DNA of 64,000 nucleotides. Origin: Ruminococcaceae bacterium UBA6353 (GTDB lineage Bacteria > Bacillota > Clostridia > Oscillospirales > Acutalibacteraceae). The notes under the pieces are model-generated. The model ran no database searches and was not told the origin of the DNA. It was given only the letters and a program-made list of their open reading frames with translations. Positions 8,976-17,545 of this stretch are shown one piece after another. The stretch covers positions 62,001-126,000 of the forward strand of contig DJRT01000023.1 of NCBI GenBank assembly GCA_002437905.1, given 5' to 3'. The translations under genes were made by a program, and so were the position numbers. Positions within the stretch are counted from its first letter, which is position 1; each line of letters starts with the position of its first letter.

Positions 8976-9004
8976 ATTGTAGTCCACATTTTTTCATCTG
9001 TCAA
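8976..9004 (-). promoter_or_regulatory. Promoter of the capsid/packaging operon
   Basis: Minus strand: -35 TTGACA (8999-9004), 17-bp spacer, -10 TACAAT (8976-8981). An operator-like half palindrome abuts the -35 (9007-9017) and the SOS box lies at the start site. Confidence 0.8.
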
Positions 9005-9006
9005 GA

Positions 9007-9047
9007 GCATTTTGCAACTTTTTTATCAAAAACTTGTTGCATTTTGC
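9007..9047. promoter_or_regulatory. Operator pair O1/O2 between divergent promoters
   Basis: GCATTTTGCAA at 9007-9017 sits against the -35 of the leftward operon. TTGCATTTTGC at 9037-9047 covers the -35 of the rightward repressor gene. Both match the palindrome at 8717-8729, giving a lambda-like switch layout. Confidence 0.6.
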
Positions 9048-9065
9048 TTTCTCGCGTGATAAACT
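9037..9065 (+). promoter_or_regulatory. Promoter of the S24 repressor gene
   Basis: -35 TTGCAT (9037-9042), 17-bp spacer, -10 TAAACT (9060-9065). The -35 lies inside an operator copy, suggesting autoregulation. Confidence 0.6.
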
Positions 9066-9127
9066 AAGAAAAACACCCCCCGCGCGTACTGCGCATAGAC
9101 AAAGCAATACAGGGAGAGAAAGCATTT

Positions 9128-9769
9128 ATGGAACCAAATCTGACCGCCCGCCGCCTGCGGCAATGCCGCGAGGAACAACAGGAAACCCTGGAGCAGCTCG
9201 GCCGCCTGGCCGGCGTCAATAAATCCACCGTCATGCGCTGGGAGCGCGGGGATACCTCCAAGATCAATCTCCCCACGGTCTATCTGCTGGCGCAGCACTT
9301 CCGCGTGGATCCCCAGTGGCTGCTGGGGCTGACGGATGAGGTCGGCTCCTGCCCCACTCCGCTGGCCGCGCCGGATGTGGTGCCGGTGCCGGTGATGGGA
9401 GCCGTGCGTGCCGGTCTCGGCGGCCTTTCGTTGGAGGACCCCTCCGGCACCGAGCCGGTGGATGCCGCCCTGCTGCGCGGCGGCGGCGAATATTTCTGGC
9501 TGCGGGTCACCGGGGACAGCATGACCCCCCTCATCAATGACCGGGATCTGGTGCTGGTACGCCGGCAGCCCACTGTCGATAGCGGACGCTATGCCGTGGT
9601 GCTGGTGGATGGCGAGGAGGGGCTGGTCAAGCGGGTCGTCTACGCGGATAACTGGATCGAATTGCAGAGCGTCAACCCCTATTACCCGCCCCGGCGTTTT
9701 GAGGGCGGCAATACCGCCCAGGTTACCGTGGTCGGCCTGGTAATCGAAAGCAAGCGGAAGTATATCTAA
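9128..9769 (+). CDS. CI/LexA-like phage repressor (XRE HTH + peptidase S24)
   Basis: 213 aa. The HTH_XRE domain spans residues ~5-65 (QLGRLAGVNKSTVMRWERG). The C-terminal S24 autoprotease has an Ala-Gly scissile bond (A95-G96 in AVRAGL), catalytic Ser131 (TGDSMTP) and Lys168 (GLVKRVV). Such repressors cleave themselves when RecA filaments form, releasing lytic genes. It is divergent from the capsid operon and shares its control region, with operator-like palindromes overlapping both promoters. GGGAGAG precedes the ATG. All catalytic residues are present, so the switch should be functional. Confidence 0.9.
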   Translation: MEPNLTARRLRQCREEQQETLEQLGRLAGVNKSTVMRWERGDTSKINLPTVYLLAQHFRVDPQWLLGLTDEVGSCPTPLAAPDVVPVPVMGAVRAGLGGLSLEDPSGTEPVDAALLRGGGEYFWLRVTGDSMTPLINDRDLVLVRRQPTVDSGRYAVVLVDGEEGLVKRVVYADNWIELQSVNPYYPPRRFEGGNTAQVTVVGLVIESKRKYI

Positions 9770-9860
9770 CCCGCCGCGAAAAGAAGCCCCCGGTCATTTG
9801 CCGGTACAGTGTTAGAAAAAGTGTTAGAAATCCGCAAAAAGCACGCCAGAAAGCAAAAAA

Positions 9861-9898
9861 GAAAACGCCTTGAAACCATGTGGTTTCAAGGCGTTTTC
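9861..9898 (-). terminator. Terminator of tRNA-Ala
   Basis: An 18-bp perfect stem with a 2-nt loop starts 2 bp beyond the tRNA CCA end. On the minus strand it is followed by a run of T. It also faces the end of the repressor gene. Confidence 0.8.
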
Positions 9899-9899
9899 C

Positions 9900-9975
<76 letters not shown>

Positions 9976-9994
9976 ATTTACCGGAACGAGTGCT

Positions 9995-10023
9995 ATTATA
10001 GCGAATTATTCCCCACTTGTCAA
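9995..10023 (-). promoter_or_regulatory. tRNA-Ala promoter
   Basis: Consensus sigma-A promoter on the minus strand: -35 TTGACA (10018-10023), 17-bp spacer, -10 TATAAT (9995-10000), about 20 bp before the tRNA 5' end. Confidence 0.9.
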
Positions 10024-10053
10024 GCGCTTTCCCCGAAAAAGTGCCGGGTGTTT

Positions 10054-11091
10054 TTACTGCCCGTTGCGGCGGCGCAGCAACGGCACCACCCGCAGCACCA
10101 CAGCCGCCAGCACCAGCACTGCCATTGCCGTCAGCAGCACGATTTTCACCGTCCGGCCATGGTTGGCCGCAGCCGGTGCATCCACCGCAGCCACCTGTTC
10201 TGCCTGCGTTGTGGTGGTCGTCAGCGCGCCGGTTGTTTCCTGTGACGGCTCTGTTGCAGCCTTGGGTGCCGGTATAGCCGCCATCCATTCGGCAATGTAC
10301 GGGTAGATGGCGTCGTAGCCCGCACTGTTCAGGTGGATGCAGTCGCTTCCGCCGGGGAAATTGGCGGTGGTATCGGTTTTCAGAATATCCTGGCTGTACG
10401 ATTGTCCATCTGCTGTTTTTCCATCATACAGATCCAGATAGGACACACCCCATTTATCGCAGATCTGCTTGCCCATCGCATAGTAGGCGCGCATGGACTC
10501 TGCCTCTGCCGTGTACCCCCCATAGGTGGAAAGCGGCGTGGAATAGGTAATGATATAGCCCACCCTGGCATCCGGGAAATACTGGCGGGCATAGTACAGC
10601 GCCTCCTCCAGACCGCCGGCATAGGTAGAAACATCAAAGTCCTCCAGGGCAAAGCCGTCGGCCATCTTGCCGATCGGTGCCGCGCTTTCTTTGGTACGCG
10701 CCTCATTCGTCCCCATGGCGTCATTAAAGCCGCCCTGCAGGATCACATAATCGTAGGCAATGCCCTCCCGCGATTTGATCTGGTTCACGATGCGCTTTTC
10801 GTTTCCCCGGATATCCGAAAGCGTTTGGCTGGCGATGGCGCCAAGCGTCACATCCGCCCCATAGGCGTCAGCAATACGCGTCGCCCAGCCGCCGGCATTG
10901 GTATAGTTGCCGTTCACCTCGTCGCGCCAGCCGGCAGCAATGCTGTCGCCGACAAACAGCACCTTCTTGCCGGAAAGTACCGCACGGATAGCATCAGCCT
11001 CCGGCGCCGCCGCAGCGGCGCCGCTGAAGGCCAGCGTCAGCAGCAGTGCCGCTAGCAGTACCGTCAGCAGCCTTTGTCTCAGTTTTTTCAC
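10054..11091 (-). CDS. Membrane-anchored SGNH/GDSL hydrolase
   Basis: 345 aa. It has a signal peptide (residues 1-~29), then an SGNH domain with block I GDSIAAGW (~48-55), block III GGFNDAMG and block V DCIHLNSAGY. A Thr-rich linker (TTGALTTTTTQ) leads to a C-terminal TM helix and a RRRN stop-transfer. This implies an extracellular esterase, probably deacetylating or deacylating glycans, tethered to the membrane. The domain is closely similar to that of the neighbouring dockerin protein, suggesting tandem duplication. GTG at 11091 is chosen because GGAGGA is 9 nt away; the ATG at 11100 abuts it. Confidence 0.8.
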   Translation of the reverse strand: MKKLRQRLLTVLLAALLLTLAFSGAAAAAPEADAIRAVLSGKKVLFVGDSIAAGWRDEVNGNYTNAGGWATRIADAYGADVTLGAIASQTLSDIRGNEKRIVNQIKSREGIAYDYVILQGGFNDAMGTNEARTKESAAPIGKMADGFALEDFDVSTYAGGLEEALYYARQYFPDARVGYIITYSTPLSTYGGYTAEAESMRAYYAMGKQICDKWGVSYLDLYDGKTADGQSYSQDILKTDTTANFPGGSDCIHLNSAGYDAIYPYIAEWMAAIPAPKAATEPSQETTGALTTTTTQAEQVAAVDAPAAANHGRTVKIVLLTAMAVLVLAAVVLRVVPLLRRRNGQ

Positions 11092-11128
11092 AGTGCTCAT
11101 TCCTCCGTATGCTGATCTTTCGCTGTTC

Positions 11129-11157
11129 ATTATACCAAAACTCCGCCTTATCCGCAA
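11129..11157 (-). promoter_or_regulatory. Promoter of the anchored SGNH gene
   Basis: Minus strand: -35 TTGCGG (11152-11157), 17-bp spacer, -10 TATAAT (11129-11134). Confidence 0.65.
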
Positions 11158-11258
11158 GTGCTCCTGCCCGGAAAAAGGGAAAAATTTACCGGCTGCCCCA
11201 CCCGTTTCCGGTGTCGGGGCAGCCGGCCTTTTTTGTTATTGCTGCCGCAGGGAAATGC

Positions 11259-14200
11259 TTACCAGGCGTAGCCTTCCCACTTGGCCAGTGCCCGGCGCAG
11301 GTAGGTCACATCCTTGGCATCCACCTCGCCGTCGCCGTTCAGATCCGCCGTTGCCGCGGATACCGTGTAGCCTGCCCACTTGGCCAGTGCCCGGCGCAGA
11401 TAGGTCACATCCTTGGCATCCACCACACCGTCGCCGTTCAGGTCACCCAGTCCGCCGGCACCGGTCGGCCGATCCTCCCACTTGGCATACAGGGTCATGT
11501 CGTCTGTCACCGTGACGCTCTCCACCTTGTTCTGCAGGGCGCTGTCGGTATACCAGCCAACCAGCCGCTTACCCTCCAGCACGGGGCGCAGCGCACGCAG
11601 ATCCAGCACCGTGCCGCTTTCCACGGTCTTGTCCTGGATGGCACTGCCGCCATTGGTGTTGAAGTGCACCGTGCATTTCCCGGTTTTCGGAATAGTGGCC
11701 ATCCACTGCGCAATGTAGGGATAGATCGCGTCATAGCCCGCGCTGTTCAGATGGATGCAGTCGTTTCCGCCGGGGAAATAGGTCGTGGTACTGGTTTTCA
11801 GGATATCCTTGCTGTAGGATTTTCCGTCTGCGGTCGTACCGTCATACAGATCCAGGTAGGAAACGCCCCACTTATCGCAGATCTGCTTGCCCATTGCGTA
11901 CTGTGCACGCATATAGTCCTCTTCCGCCGTATACCCGCCATAGGCGGAAAGCGGCGTCGAATAGGTGATGATATAGCCCACTCTGGCCTGCGGGAAGTAC
12001 TGGCGGATATAATACAGCGTTTCCTCCAGACCGCCGGCATAGGTGCCCTTATCAAAGGAGCTGAGGGCGAAATCCGCCGCCACAGTGCCGATCGGCGCCG
12101 CACTCTCCTTGGTACGGTCCTCATTTGTCCCCATGGCGTCGTTAAAGCCGCCCTGCAGGATCACATAGTCGTAGGTGTTGTTTTTATAGGATTCCAGCTC
12201 ATTGACAATGCGCTTATCGCCGCGAATGTTGGAAAAAGTGTAGCCGGCAATGGCGCCGAGGGTGTCCTCCACCCCGTAGGTATCGCCAATGCGCTTGGCC
12301 CAGCTGCCGGCATTGGTGAAGTCGCCGTTCACCGAGTCGCGCCAGCCGGCGGCAATGCTGTCGCCGATAAACAGCGCGCTCTTGCCCTCCAGGGCCGCCT
12401 TCACCGCTGCGGAGTCGCCCAGGGGATCCACCTTCCAGTGGGCGTAGGCCGTTACGCCGTCCTCATCCGGGAACACCGTAATCTCATTGCCGCCTTCAGC
12501 CGCATCATACCAGCCGGTGAACAGATATCCCTTGCGCACCGGCTCTGCAGCAGAGAACGCCTCGCCGGAGATGCCGGTGGCCGTCGTTTCCGTGCTGCTG
12601 CCGCCATTGGCATTCAGCGTCACCGTCACGGTGGTCGGGACATATTCCTTTACCGTGATATCATCCAGGTAGAAATCGCACGGGGTGCCGCCCTCGCCGA
12701 CCGTCTGTGTGGTCACGCCCAGCGCCAGATAGTTGGTCGTGGCACCGTTATGTGCCGTAGCTACAAAGCGCGCCGTCACCTTGGTCCACTCGCCGGCCTT
12801 CAGCTCGATCTCGGCACACTCATTCGCCACGCCGAGGGCTGCCGGCTTGCCGCCGCTGTACAGCTTGCCCTTGCTGGTGTAGCTCAGCACCTGCAGGGTA
12901 TGGCAGTTGCCGCTGTTGGCCGTGATGGCTCCCTCTTTGCTGTTGTCGCTCATGGTCGCCAGATAATACCCGGCCCGCTGGGTGTCATTCACCGACCGGA
13001 TCCAGAAGCTGACCAGGTACTCCTTGCCCAGCGTCACCACCACATCCGAGGCTGTGAGGGCATCGCCGGTGCGCAGAACGAGGCGCGAACGCTGCCGCTG
13101 AGAGGTGCCCGGCAGGTTGGAAGCCTTCAGTGATACGCCGCCGGCATAGGTATGGTTCTCCTCGGTGGAGGCCTCCAGCAGCTTACTGGCAAAGGGGTAG
13201 TTCCCCGCCGTCACCGTTTCAAAATTCTGCACGGTATCGTCTATCGGTATATCGCCGTTTCTGTCCCAGTGTGCATACACATCGGTATCCGCCGCCGGGA
13301 TGCTTTCGATCTTATTGCCGCCCTCCGCCGCATCATACCAGCCAAGGAAGGTATATCCGCCCCGGACAGGGTCCGTCACGCTCAGCGCCGTGCCGGCCTC
13401 CCCCGTCTGGCTGGCCGCGCCGGTCAGGGAGCCGCCATTGGCATGGAAGGTCACCGTATACTGCGGCACAGCCGGCGCCGTCCAGTGCGCATACACCGTG
13501 GTGTTTGCGGACGGGAAGCTTTCGACCGGATTGCCGCCCTCAGCCGCGTCATACCAGCCGGCAAAGGTATAGCCGTTCCCGCGGGTGGCGGTTTTCGTGA
13601 TCTTCATGCCAGCCACACCGATAGCGGTGGCATCCGCCGTGCCGCCGTTGGCGTTCAGCGTCAGCGTTACCAGCTCGGAGGCATCACAGACCGTCAGCGT
13701 CAGGTCATCGATCAGCACCGCTGCGCCGGACACCGCCGTGCGGTCTGCCGCATCCAGGCCGATGTGAAAGCCTTTGCCAAGCGGCGCCTGGAAAAGGAAG
13801 TCCACCTGCTGCCAGCCATCGGTCAGCGTGGCGTCATCTGTCGTCACGGTGCAGAGCACAGAGGAGGTCTCGCCGTAGCTCTTATTTGTCCACGGCGTTT
13901 GGTCCCGCCACGGTTCTTTTGTACTTGATGTGCCCCAGTTGCAGGAGTTATCGATCGTTACCAGCTGCAGCGTGGTCGGCACATTCAGCGCCTTGTACCA
14001 AAAGCGCAGCCGATAGTAGGTGCCGGCTGTCAGCGACCGGTTGGCGCCGTTTGCACAGCCGGAGCGGTAGGCCACCAGCCGGTTTGGCTCGTTTGTCAGA
14101 TATTCCAGCTTGATGCTGGCCTCTCCGCCGTGTGCTGCATCTTTGTATTGGCTCGCTTCACCGTAGCCAGTTGTCTTTTGCACAAAGTTGCCTTCAGCTG

Positions 14201-14348
14201 TCCAGTTCTGGTTTTCTGCGTCCTCGTAGGTCTCGCTGAAGAACGCCTGCTCCGCCGCCACCGGAAAGGCGACCGCCAGACAGCTCAGCAGCATAACCGC
14301 TGCGCAGACCGTTGCCAGCAGCCGTTTGCCGTGAAAAAGCTCTCTCAT
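11259..14348 (-). CDS. Secreted multidomain SGNH hydrolase with InlB-type repeats and type I dockerin
   Basis: 1029 aa. Order: signal peptide (1-~32); a beta-sandwich, CBM-like region (~33-225); two InlB/Listeria-Bacteroides repeats (~228-360, each with a YTFAGWYDAAEGGN-like core); a second CBM-like region (~365-570); a third InlB repeat (~578-640); an SGNH hydrolase (~650-880, GDSIAAGW, GGFNDAMG, DCIHLNSAGY); a fourth repeat (~890-950); and a type I dockerin (~968-1029) with two calcium loops DLNGDGVVDAKDV and DLNGDGEVDAKDV. The dockerin should dock to a cohesin on a scaffold encoded elsewhere. It is a likely extracellular glycan esterase. GGGAGGA precedes the ATG. Confidence 0.85.
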   Translation of the reverse strand: MRELFHGKRLLATVCAAVMLLSCLAVAFPVAAEQAFFSETYEDAENQNWTAEGNFVQKTTGYGEASQYKDAAHGGEASIKLEYLTNEPNRLVAYRSGCANGANRSLTAGTYYRLRFWYKALNVPTTLQLVTIDNSCNWGTSSTKEPWRDQTPWTNKSYGETSSVLCTVTTDDATLTDGWQQVDFLFQAPLGKGFHIGLDAADRTAVSGAAVLIDDLTLTVCDASELVTLTLNANGGTADATAIGVAGMKITKTATRGNGYTFAGWYDAAEGGNPVESFPSANTTVYAHWTAPAVPQYTVTFHANGGSLTGAASQTGEAGTALSVTDPVRGGYTFLGWYDAAEGGNKIESIPAADTDVYAHWDRNGDIPIDDTVQNFETVTAGNYPFASKLLEASTEENHTYAGGVSLKASNLPGTSQRQRSRLVLRTGDALTASDVVVTLGKEYLVSFWIRSVNDTQRAGYYLATMSDNSKEGAITANSGNCHTLQVLSYTSKGKLYSGGKPAALGVANECAEIELKAGEWTKVTARFVATAHNGATTNYLALGVTTQTVGEGGTPCDFYLDDITVKEYVPTTVTVTLNANGGSSTETTATGISGEAFSAAEPVRKGYLFTGWYDAAEGGNEITVFPDEDGVTAYAHWKVDPLGDSAAVKAALEGKSALFIGDSIAAGWRDSVNGDFTNAGSWAKRIGDTYGVEDTLGAIAGYTFSNIRGDKRIVNELESYKNNTYDYVILQGGFNDAMGTNEDRTKESAAPIGTVAADFALSSFDKGTYAGGLEETLYYIRQYFPQARVGYIITYSTPLSAYGGYTAEEDYMRAQYAMGKQICDKWGVSYLDLYDGTTADGKSYSKDILKTSTTTYFPGGNDCIHLNSAGYDAIYPYIAQWMATIPKTGKCTVHFNTNGGSAIQDKTVESGTVLDLRALRPVLEGKRLVGWYTDSALQNKVESVTVTDDMTLYAKWEDRPTGAGGLGDLNGDGVVDAKDVTYLRRALAKWAGYTVSAATADLNGDGEVDAKDVTYLRRALAKWEGYAW

Positions 14349-14410
14349 GTTTCTATGTCCTCCCTGCTGATTTGGCGGCAGTGTTTTCCGTTGCCGTCAT
14401 TCTCCTGTAT

Positions 14411-14439
14411 ATTCTACCTCTTTACGCCTTTGTTGTCAA
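14411..14439 (-). promoter_or_regulatory. Promoter of the dockerin SGNH gene
   Basis: Minus strand: -35 TTGACA (14434-14439), 17-bp spacer, -10 TAGAAT (14411-14416). Confidence 0.8.
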
Positions 14440-14578
14440 TAGTGCACAAAAGCTTTTTCTTTCCCAAAAATTAAACAGATAAAAAGCCAACGCATGGGTA
14501 AATGCGCTTTTTGAGGCTGTTTTAATAGCTTTATTGTAGTATTGTAAACCAGCCACCGTATTCTCCGGCCAGATACAG

Positions 14579-14611
14579 CCACGCCCCCTGTTGGATCAAC
14601 AGGGGGCGTGG
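14579..14611. terminator. Terminator hairpin downstream of the PHP fusion gene
   Basis: A 15-bp perfect GC-rich stem (CCACGCCCCCTGTTG) with a 3-nt loop. No clear T-run follows on either strand. Confidence 0.65.
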
Positions 14612-14662
14612 CTTCATTATTGTATGCAATGATCCGGCGGGGGCGGGCATACGCCTCTCCGC

Positions 14663-17545
14663 TCAGAACAGCGGATCAAACACCTGGCAGCTTTTTCCCT
14701 CGCCGAAGAAGTGCACAAAGCTCTGGCTGCAGGCATTGTAGTATCGGGGGCCCGGCCGGGCATTATCGGACAGCATGTGATCGTCCCCCGAATAGCCGTG
14801 CCCGTACAGGTACACCTCCGCCGCCTGATGGATATCGCAGAGGCGGTGGGCGACGCAGACCCGCATTCCCTCCAGGGTCAGCACCGTATCCGGCTCCAGC
14901 AGCCGCACCGCCGGCTCATAGGCAGACAGCACCCCAACAACATCATTGTTGCCCGGGACAATCCACACCGGCTTTTTGAAGGACAGCAGGGCATCCATCA
15001 GCGGCCGGATCTTTTCCGGATACACCGCCCTGTCCGCTTCGCAGCGGCCGGCCTTAACCTCGTCTGCCAGATCCCCCGTGTGCAGAATAATGTCCGGATC
15101 GACCGTCTCGATCAGCTGCCGGTAAAAGGCGTAATTCCGCGTCAGGGTGTCCCCGATGTGCAGCACCTTGCATTTGCCCTTCCGGCTCAGCGCCGCAGCA
15201 TTGGGGATGCGATATTCCATCCCTTTCTGCTGCTCCTCGGCCATGCTCACCCGGTTGGAGGTGCGCCATTCCGGGGGGATAAAGCCATCCATATACGGCC
15301 GCACCTTTCCGGTCTTCCCATCCCGTATCGCCAGGGAGCAGTTCCAGCGCGTTGCCGTGGTCATGGGGATGCGCAACGCCGCCATCAGGGCGGCAACCGA
15401 GGAGCCGTGCCCCACAAACAGCACATCCCCCTGCACAGGCAGCCCGGCCACCCCGGCCCTCACCCGCCGCACAACATCGCTGTACTCCTCCGGTTCGTCA
15501 TCCGAAAAGGGTTCCGTCCACAGGGCATCCCTGCGCTGTGTGTGGGGGTAGCGCTGCAGCAGCTCCTCGGACGGGTCCAGGACAAAGCAGCCCCGCTCCT
15601 TCACCCGCTCCCGTATGCAGGGCAAAACTACGATGGAGCAATCCACCGCCTGTGCCACCACCTCCGCCGTTTCCATTGTCCGGCGGTAGGGGGAGGCATA
15701 GATCACTCCGTGGAAGCCCTGCTCCCGCAGATAGCCGGCCAGGCACTGCGCCTGCTGCCGGCCAAGCGGGGTCAGATCTTGGTTCCCCACGGGAAAATCG
15801 GCGTCCGAATCGTAGTATTCATCCGGCAGCACCTGCCCATGACGGGTAATAAAGACACGGCTCAGCCGGGTGCGGTCCACAGCACGGGAGAGGCTCCGTT
15901 CCCGCAGGGGCGCGGAGCGCGGTATCCGGTAAATGGGGTTGGTGAACAGCATCAGCCGCCCATTTTCATCATAGCACTCACAGCGGACGAAGTGCAGCCC
16001 GCCATCAGCCGGCAGAGAAAAGCGGTCGGTAAAGGCCGCCGTGCCCAGCACCGTCGAAAAAGTCTCTGCCCCATCCACTATGCGCCGATAGACGGTTCCC
16101 GGCCGGGGACAGGGCAGCGAAAATACCGCCGCGGCCGGCATCTCGTCCCGCAGAACCGTCCCCATCGGGAAACCGTCCGCGGTGGCAAAGGACACCTCGC
16201 CCACCATCGTAGGATCGCCATTGTAGACCCGTCCCAGACGAAGCCCCGTCAGGAAATCCTCTTCTGTATAAAACCCGTTCTCATCCGCCTGCTTTTCCGG
16301 CGGCATCCCCACAAAGGCGACAAAATTGTTGCCCCGCAGCCAGCCTTCTTCTCCGTTCCGGTGGTTGTCGCTGTCGCCATAGCCCGTCAGCACAACCCCC
16401 TTGGCGGACAGCATATCCCACAGCCGCAGGTAATACGGCGCCGTAAAGCTCTGCTTGCTGTGGGGAAAGCCGACCTCGATCAGATCGGCCCCATAGGCGT
16501 CCGCCGCAATCAGCTCTTCGCCCCGTTTTTCCACCACAGCCCACTTTTCCGCTTCGGAAAGCTTATCCCGCTTCCAAGGGGTGAAGGGATGGTTAAAGGC
16601 GAATATGCCGCCATGCGCCAGCACATGGTGACAGGCATATTCGTGGGAAACTGCATAATTGAGGGTATCATAAGGAATAATGGGCACCTGACTGCCAAAG
16701 CAGTTTTTGTGCTGCCCGGCGCCGCTGATCTCGGTCCCCACAAAGCCCCGCACACCGTAGCGCTTTTCCAGCTTCTGTACAAGCTGCTCCATCCGCCGGC
16801 GGGTCTTCTCGAAACGGAAATCCGTCGAAAAGCCGATCTCCTCCAGCTGCGCCTCCACCGCCGCGCCGTCTTTGTGCTCCACCCGCACAGCCACCGTGCA
16901 GAAGGCATTATCCAGCCCACCGATCCGCTCGGCGCAGTCCTCCGAAAGGGACAGCGCGTACTGCCCGCTTTCCTCCAGGGGCAGCGGGATCACCTGCGTT
17001 TTGTCGTTCTCCAGGCCATCTGCGCAGCCAATCACATACAGCAGATGCACCTGCTCAAAGTGCGGCGGCTGCTGCGAAAGCGTGCAATCAAAGATCACCC
17101 GCGCCCGGCGCCAATCCGCCGCCCGACAAAAGGCGCGCAGCGTGATATGGACGCCCGAAAGCAGACCGGCACAGTGGCGTTTGGCGTCGGAAAAGAATTC
17201 GATCCCGCCGCCGGAAAAGCTATCCTGCCCCACCTCCCCGGAGGTATCCGGGGACAGCAGCCGTCCGGGTCTTCCATCGGGGCAAACAGTCTGCCCCTTG
17301 TCAACGGGCGTATCGTTCAGATAGGTAAACCCACAGCACAGGCCGGGGGCGTCCTCCACCGTGAGGGACTCCCGATCAAAGCGGAAATACGGAATGTCAT
17401 ACTGTCGCGGCCCCAGGCGCACATCATGCTCCGTAAACCACAGGTGGCGTATGCCCAATGCCTTGGCGCGCACCATGTGTCCGGCCATGCTGCCGGAGGG
17501 TTCAAATGCAGCATGCAGATGCAGATGGATCGGCTCGTAATGCAT
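14663..17545 (-). CDS. Triple fusion: PHP-type phosphoesterase, histidine phosphatase and metallophosphoesterase
   Basis: 960 aa in three parts. Residues 1-~480 form a PHP-type metal hydrolase (HLHLH at 7-11, WFTEHD ~38-43, AFNHPF, TGYGDSDNHR), with an inserted beta-rich stretch. Residues ~560-760 form a histidine phosphatase (VFITRHGQ, then YASPYRRTMETAEVV and VGHGSSVAALM). Residues ~790-960 form a YfcE-like metallophosphoesterase (LHIGDTLTRN, LHTGDLADE, VPGNNDVVG, LYGHGYSGDDH). No signal peptide is visible, so it is probably cytosolic. The three folds would act on phosphoesters, but substrates are unknown. ATG 17545 is preferred on Shine-Dalgarno spacing (9 nt) over ATG 17554. Confidence 0.8.
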   Translation of the reverse strand: MHYEPIHLHLHAAFEPSGSMAGHMVRAKALGIRHLWFTEHDVRLGPRQYDIPYFRFDRESLTVEDAPGLCCGFTYLNDTPVDKGQTVCPDGRPGRLLSPDTSGEVGQDSFSGGGIEFFSDAKRHCAGLLSGVHITLRAFCRAADWRRARVIFDCTLSQQPPHFEQVHLLYVIGCADGLENDKTQVIPLPLEESGQYALSLSEDCAERIGGLDNAFCTVAVRVEHKDGAAVEAQLEEIGFSTDFRFEKTRRRMEQLVQKLEKRYGVRGFVGTEISGAGQHKNCFGSQVPIIPYDTLNYAVSHEYACHHVLAHGGIFAFNHPFTPWKRDKLSEAEKWAVVEKRGEELIAADAYGADLIEVGFPHSKQSFTAPYYLRLWDMLSAKGVVLTGYGDSDNHRNGEEGWLRGNNFVAFVGMPPEKQADENGFYTEEDFLTGLRLGRVYNGDPTMVGEVSFATADGFPMGTVLRDEMPAAAVFSLPCPRPGTVYRRIVDGAETFSTVLGTAAFTDRFSLPADGGLHFVRCECYDENGRLMLFTNPIYRIPRSAPLRERSLSRAVDRTRLSRVFITRHGQVLPDEYYDSDADFPVGNQDLTPLGRQQAQCLAGYLREQGFHGVIYASPYRRTMETAEVVAQAVDCSIVVLPCIRERVKERGCFVLDPSEELLQRYPHTQRRDALWTEPFSDDEPEEYSDVVRRVRAGVAGLPVQGDVLFVGHGSSVAALMAALRIPMTTATRWNCSLAIRDGKTGKVRPYMDGFIPPEWRTSNRVSMAEEQQKGMEYRIPNAAALSRKGKCKVLHIGDTLTRNYAFYRQLIETVDPDIILHTGDLADEVKAGRCEADRAVYPEKIRPLMDALLSFKKPVWIVPGNNDVVGVLSAYEPAVRLLEPDTVLTLEGMRVCVAHRLCDIHQAAEVYLYGHGYSGDDHMLSDNARPGPRYYNACSQSFVHFFGEGKSCQVFDPLF

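Larger units (their letters stand above)
14349..14662. other. Intergenic region between dockerin gene and PHP fusion
   Basis: 314 bp without a convincing gene. It holds the promoter of the dockerin gene (14411-14439), an AT-rich stretch around 14440-14540 and a hairpin at 14579-14611 that ends the leftward PHP-fusion transcript. I see no repeats or RNA gene. Confidence 0.7.

Noticed and set aside
11259..11460. Near-identical 60-bp units read as a tandem DNA repeat
   Set aside because: They are the two calcium-binding repeats of the dockerin and are explained by its protein structure.
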